A DNA stretch of 5,798 nucleotides from Candidatus Peregrinibacteria bacterium (GTDB lineage: Bacteria > Patescibacteriota > Gracilibacteria > Peribacterales > Peribacteraceae): positions 1-5,798 of the forward strand of contig DAOWDW010000087.1 in the NCBI GenBank assembly GCA_030638845.1, read 5' to 3'. Of this stretch, positions 5,313 through 5,798 are shown in pieces (the first letter of the stretch is position 1; each line of letters opens with the position of its first letter). Both the position numbers and the translations under genes were made by a program. Below the pieces are notes generated by a model. It was not told the DNA's origin and did no database searches. It saw only the letters and a list, made by a program, of their open reading frames with translations.

Positions 5313-5798
5313 TTATTCTTTTTCTTCGTATTCTTTTGCAATACTTTTAAACTTTGCATCTAAAACTGGTCTAATTTCTTCTCCAATTTGTTCATAAATA
5401 TCGATCAATTCTTCGTATGCACCTTTGCCACCGAAAAAATCCCAAAAATCTTTTCCAATTAAAAAATCATTTCCTTTATCAAAAAATTTGAGACATGTCC
5501 AGCGCTCGTAATCTTTTGGGAAGTAGGGATTGTAGTACATTCCTAAATAAATTCTTACCTTTTTTCCTTCTTTCGCACGCATTGCCAAAATTTATAGCAA
5601 ATCTCCTTTCGCTACTTACATTTCATTTTTATTTGGCTTTGGTCCCTTTATTTCAAAATATATTTCTTCACCATTTTCTCGCTCTAAAAAAAGATCAACT
5701 CTTTGTATTCTATCTTCCATTTGCTCATCTTCTTGGCTTGCAATAAAAATTTCTTCATTTTCACTTTTATGATTTGGTTCACGAACAACACTATCTAA
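5313..5798 (-). pseudogene. Broken type II restriction endonuclease, TdeIII-like (partial)
   Basis: The gene enters from the right edge and is read on the minus strand in one frame. The first 60 codons (5798-5619) contain VDLFLERENGEEIYFEIKGP, where D35 and E49-x-K51 of the fragment form a PD-(D/E)XK nuclease active site, followed by KPNKNEM. TAA then occurs at 5618-5616 and again at 5594-5592, with VAKGDLL between. The same frame continues for 91 codons to TAA at 5315-5313 with KKVRIYLGMYYNPYFPKDYERW and FWDFFGGKGAYEELIDIYEQIG. This order (nuclease core, KPN, YYNP, WDFxGGKGxYEEL) resembles the C-terminal half of TdeIII-type endonucleases as I remember them; the name is from memory, not a search. 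The downstream piece could be made separately from TTG 5588 or ATG 5582, but it lacks the active site. AGGAG at 5607-5603 lies 14 nt before that TTG. No methyltransferase partner is in the window. Confidence 0.6.

Noticed and set aside
5592..5618. Reassigned TAA codon as explanation for the broken endonuclease
   Set aside because: TAA ends pyrH, frr and the bactofilin-like gene at the expected family lengths, so it is a normal stop here. Known code changes in related lineages concern TGA.
5495..5746. Plus-strand open frame of 83 codons
   Set aside because: It is antisense to the endonuclease remnant, whose motifs on the minus strand are convincing. Its Leu/Phe-rich composition is typical of a shadow frame.

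Overview
This is an AT-rich bacterial window. The compact gene layout, small proteins, short tandem heptamer repeats between genes, scarce Shine-Dalgarno sequences and a lone PurQ-like protein suggest a Candidate Phyla Radiation (Patescibacteria, Parcubacteria-like) genome. That placement is inference: no taxonomic marker was compared.

Left part, plus strand: the last 24 codons of an unidentified gene (to 77), then an exported, membrane-anchored bactofilin-like beta-helix protein (123-1298). It ends 1 bp from the stop of a convergent minus-strand gene.

Centre, minus strand, read from right to left: a housekeeping operon of pyrH (UMP kinase, 4304-3597), frr (ribosome recycling factor, 3564-3022), a PurQ-type glutamine amidotransferase with an unusual C-terminal extension of about 150 residues (2981-1749), and a small TrmH/SpoU-family RNA 2'-O-methyltransferase (1752-1300). 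The gaps are 32 and 40 bp, and the last two genes overlap as ATGA. A near-consensus promoter lies directly before the pyrH start, so the operon mRNA may be leaderless. The operon gaps hold two families of 7-bp tandem repeats. One family (CTAYAAG) also lies in frame inside the purQ-like gene, exactly at the join between the PurQ domain and its extension.

Right part, minus strand: a gene-free stretch (4342-4561) carries two near-identical palindromes 31 bp apart and a possible relic of a plus-strand ORF. Next come an unrecognised 193-residue protein (5143-4562), a leader region with a 50-bp-spaced direct repeat and a GC-rich hairpin cluster (5144-5312), and the C-terminal part of a PD-(D/E)XK type II restriction endonuclease, TdeIII-like. 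The endonuclease frame is broken by two in-frame TAA codons (5313-5798, running off the window). This right part looks like accessory DNA beside the housekeeping operon.
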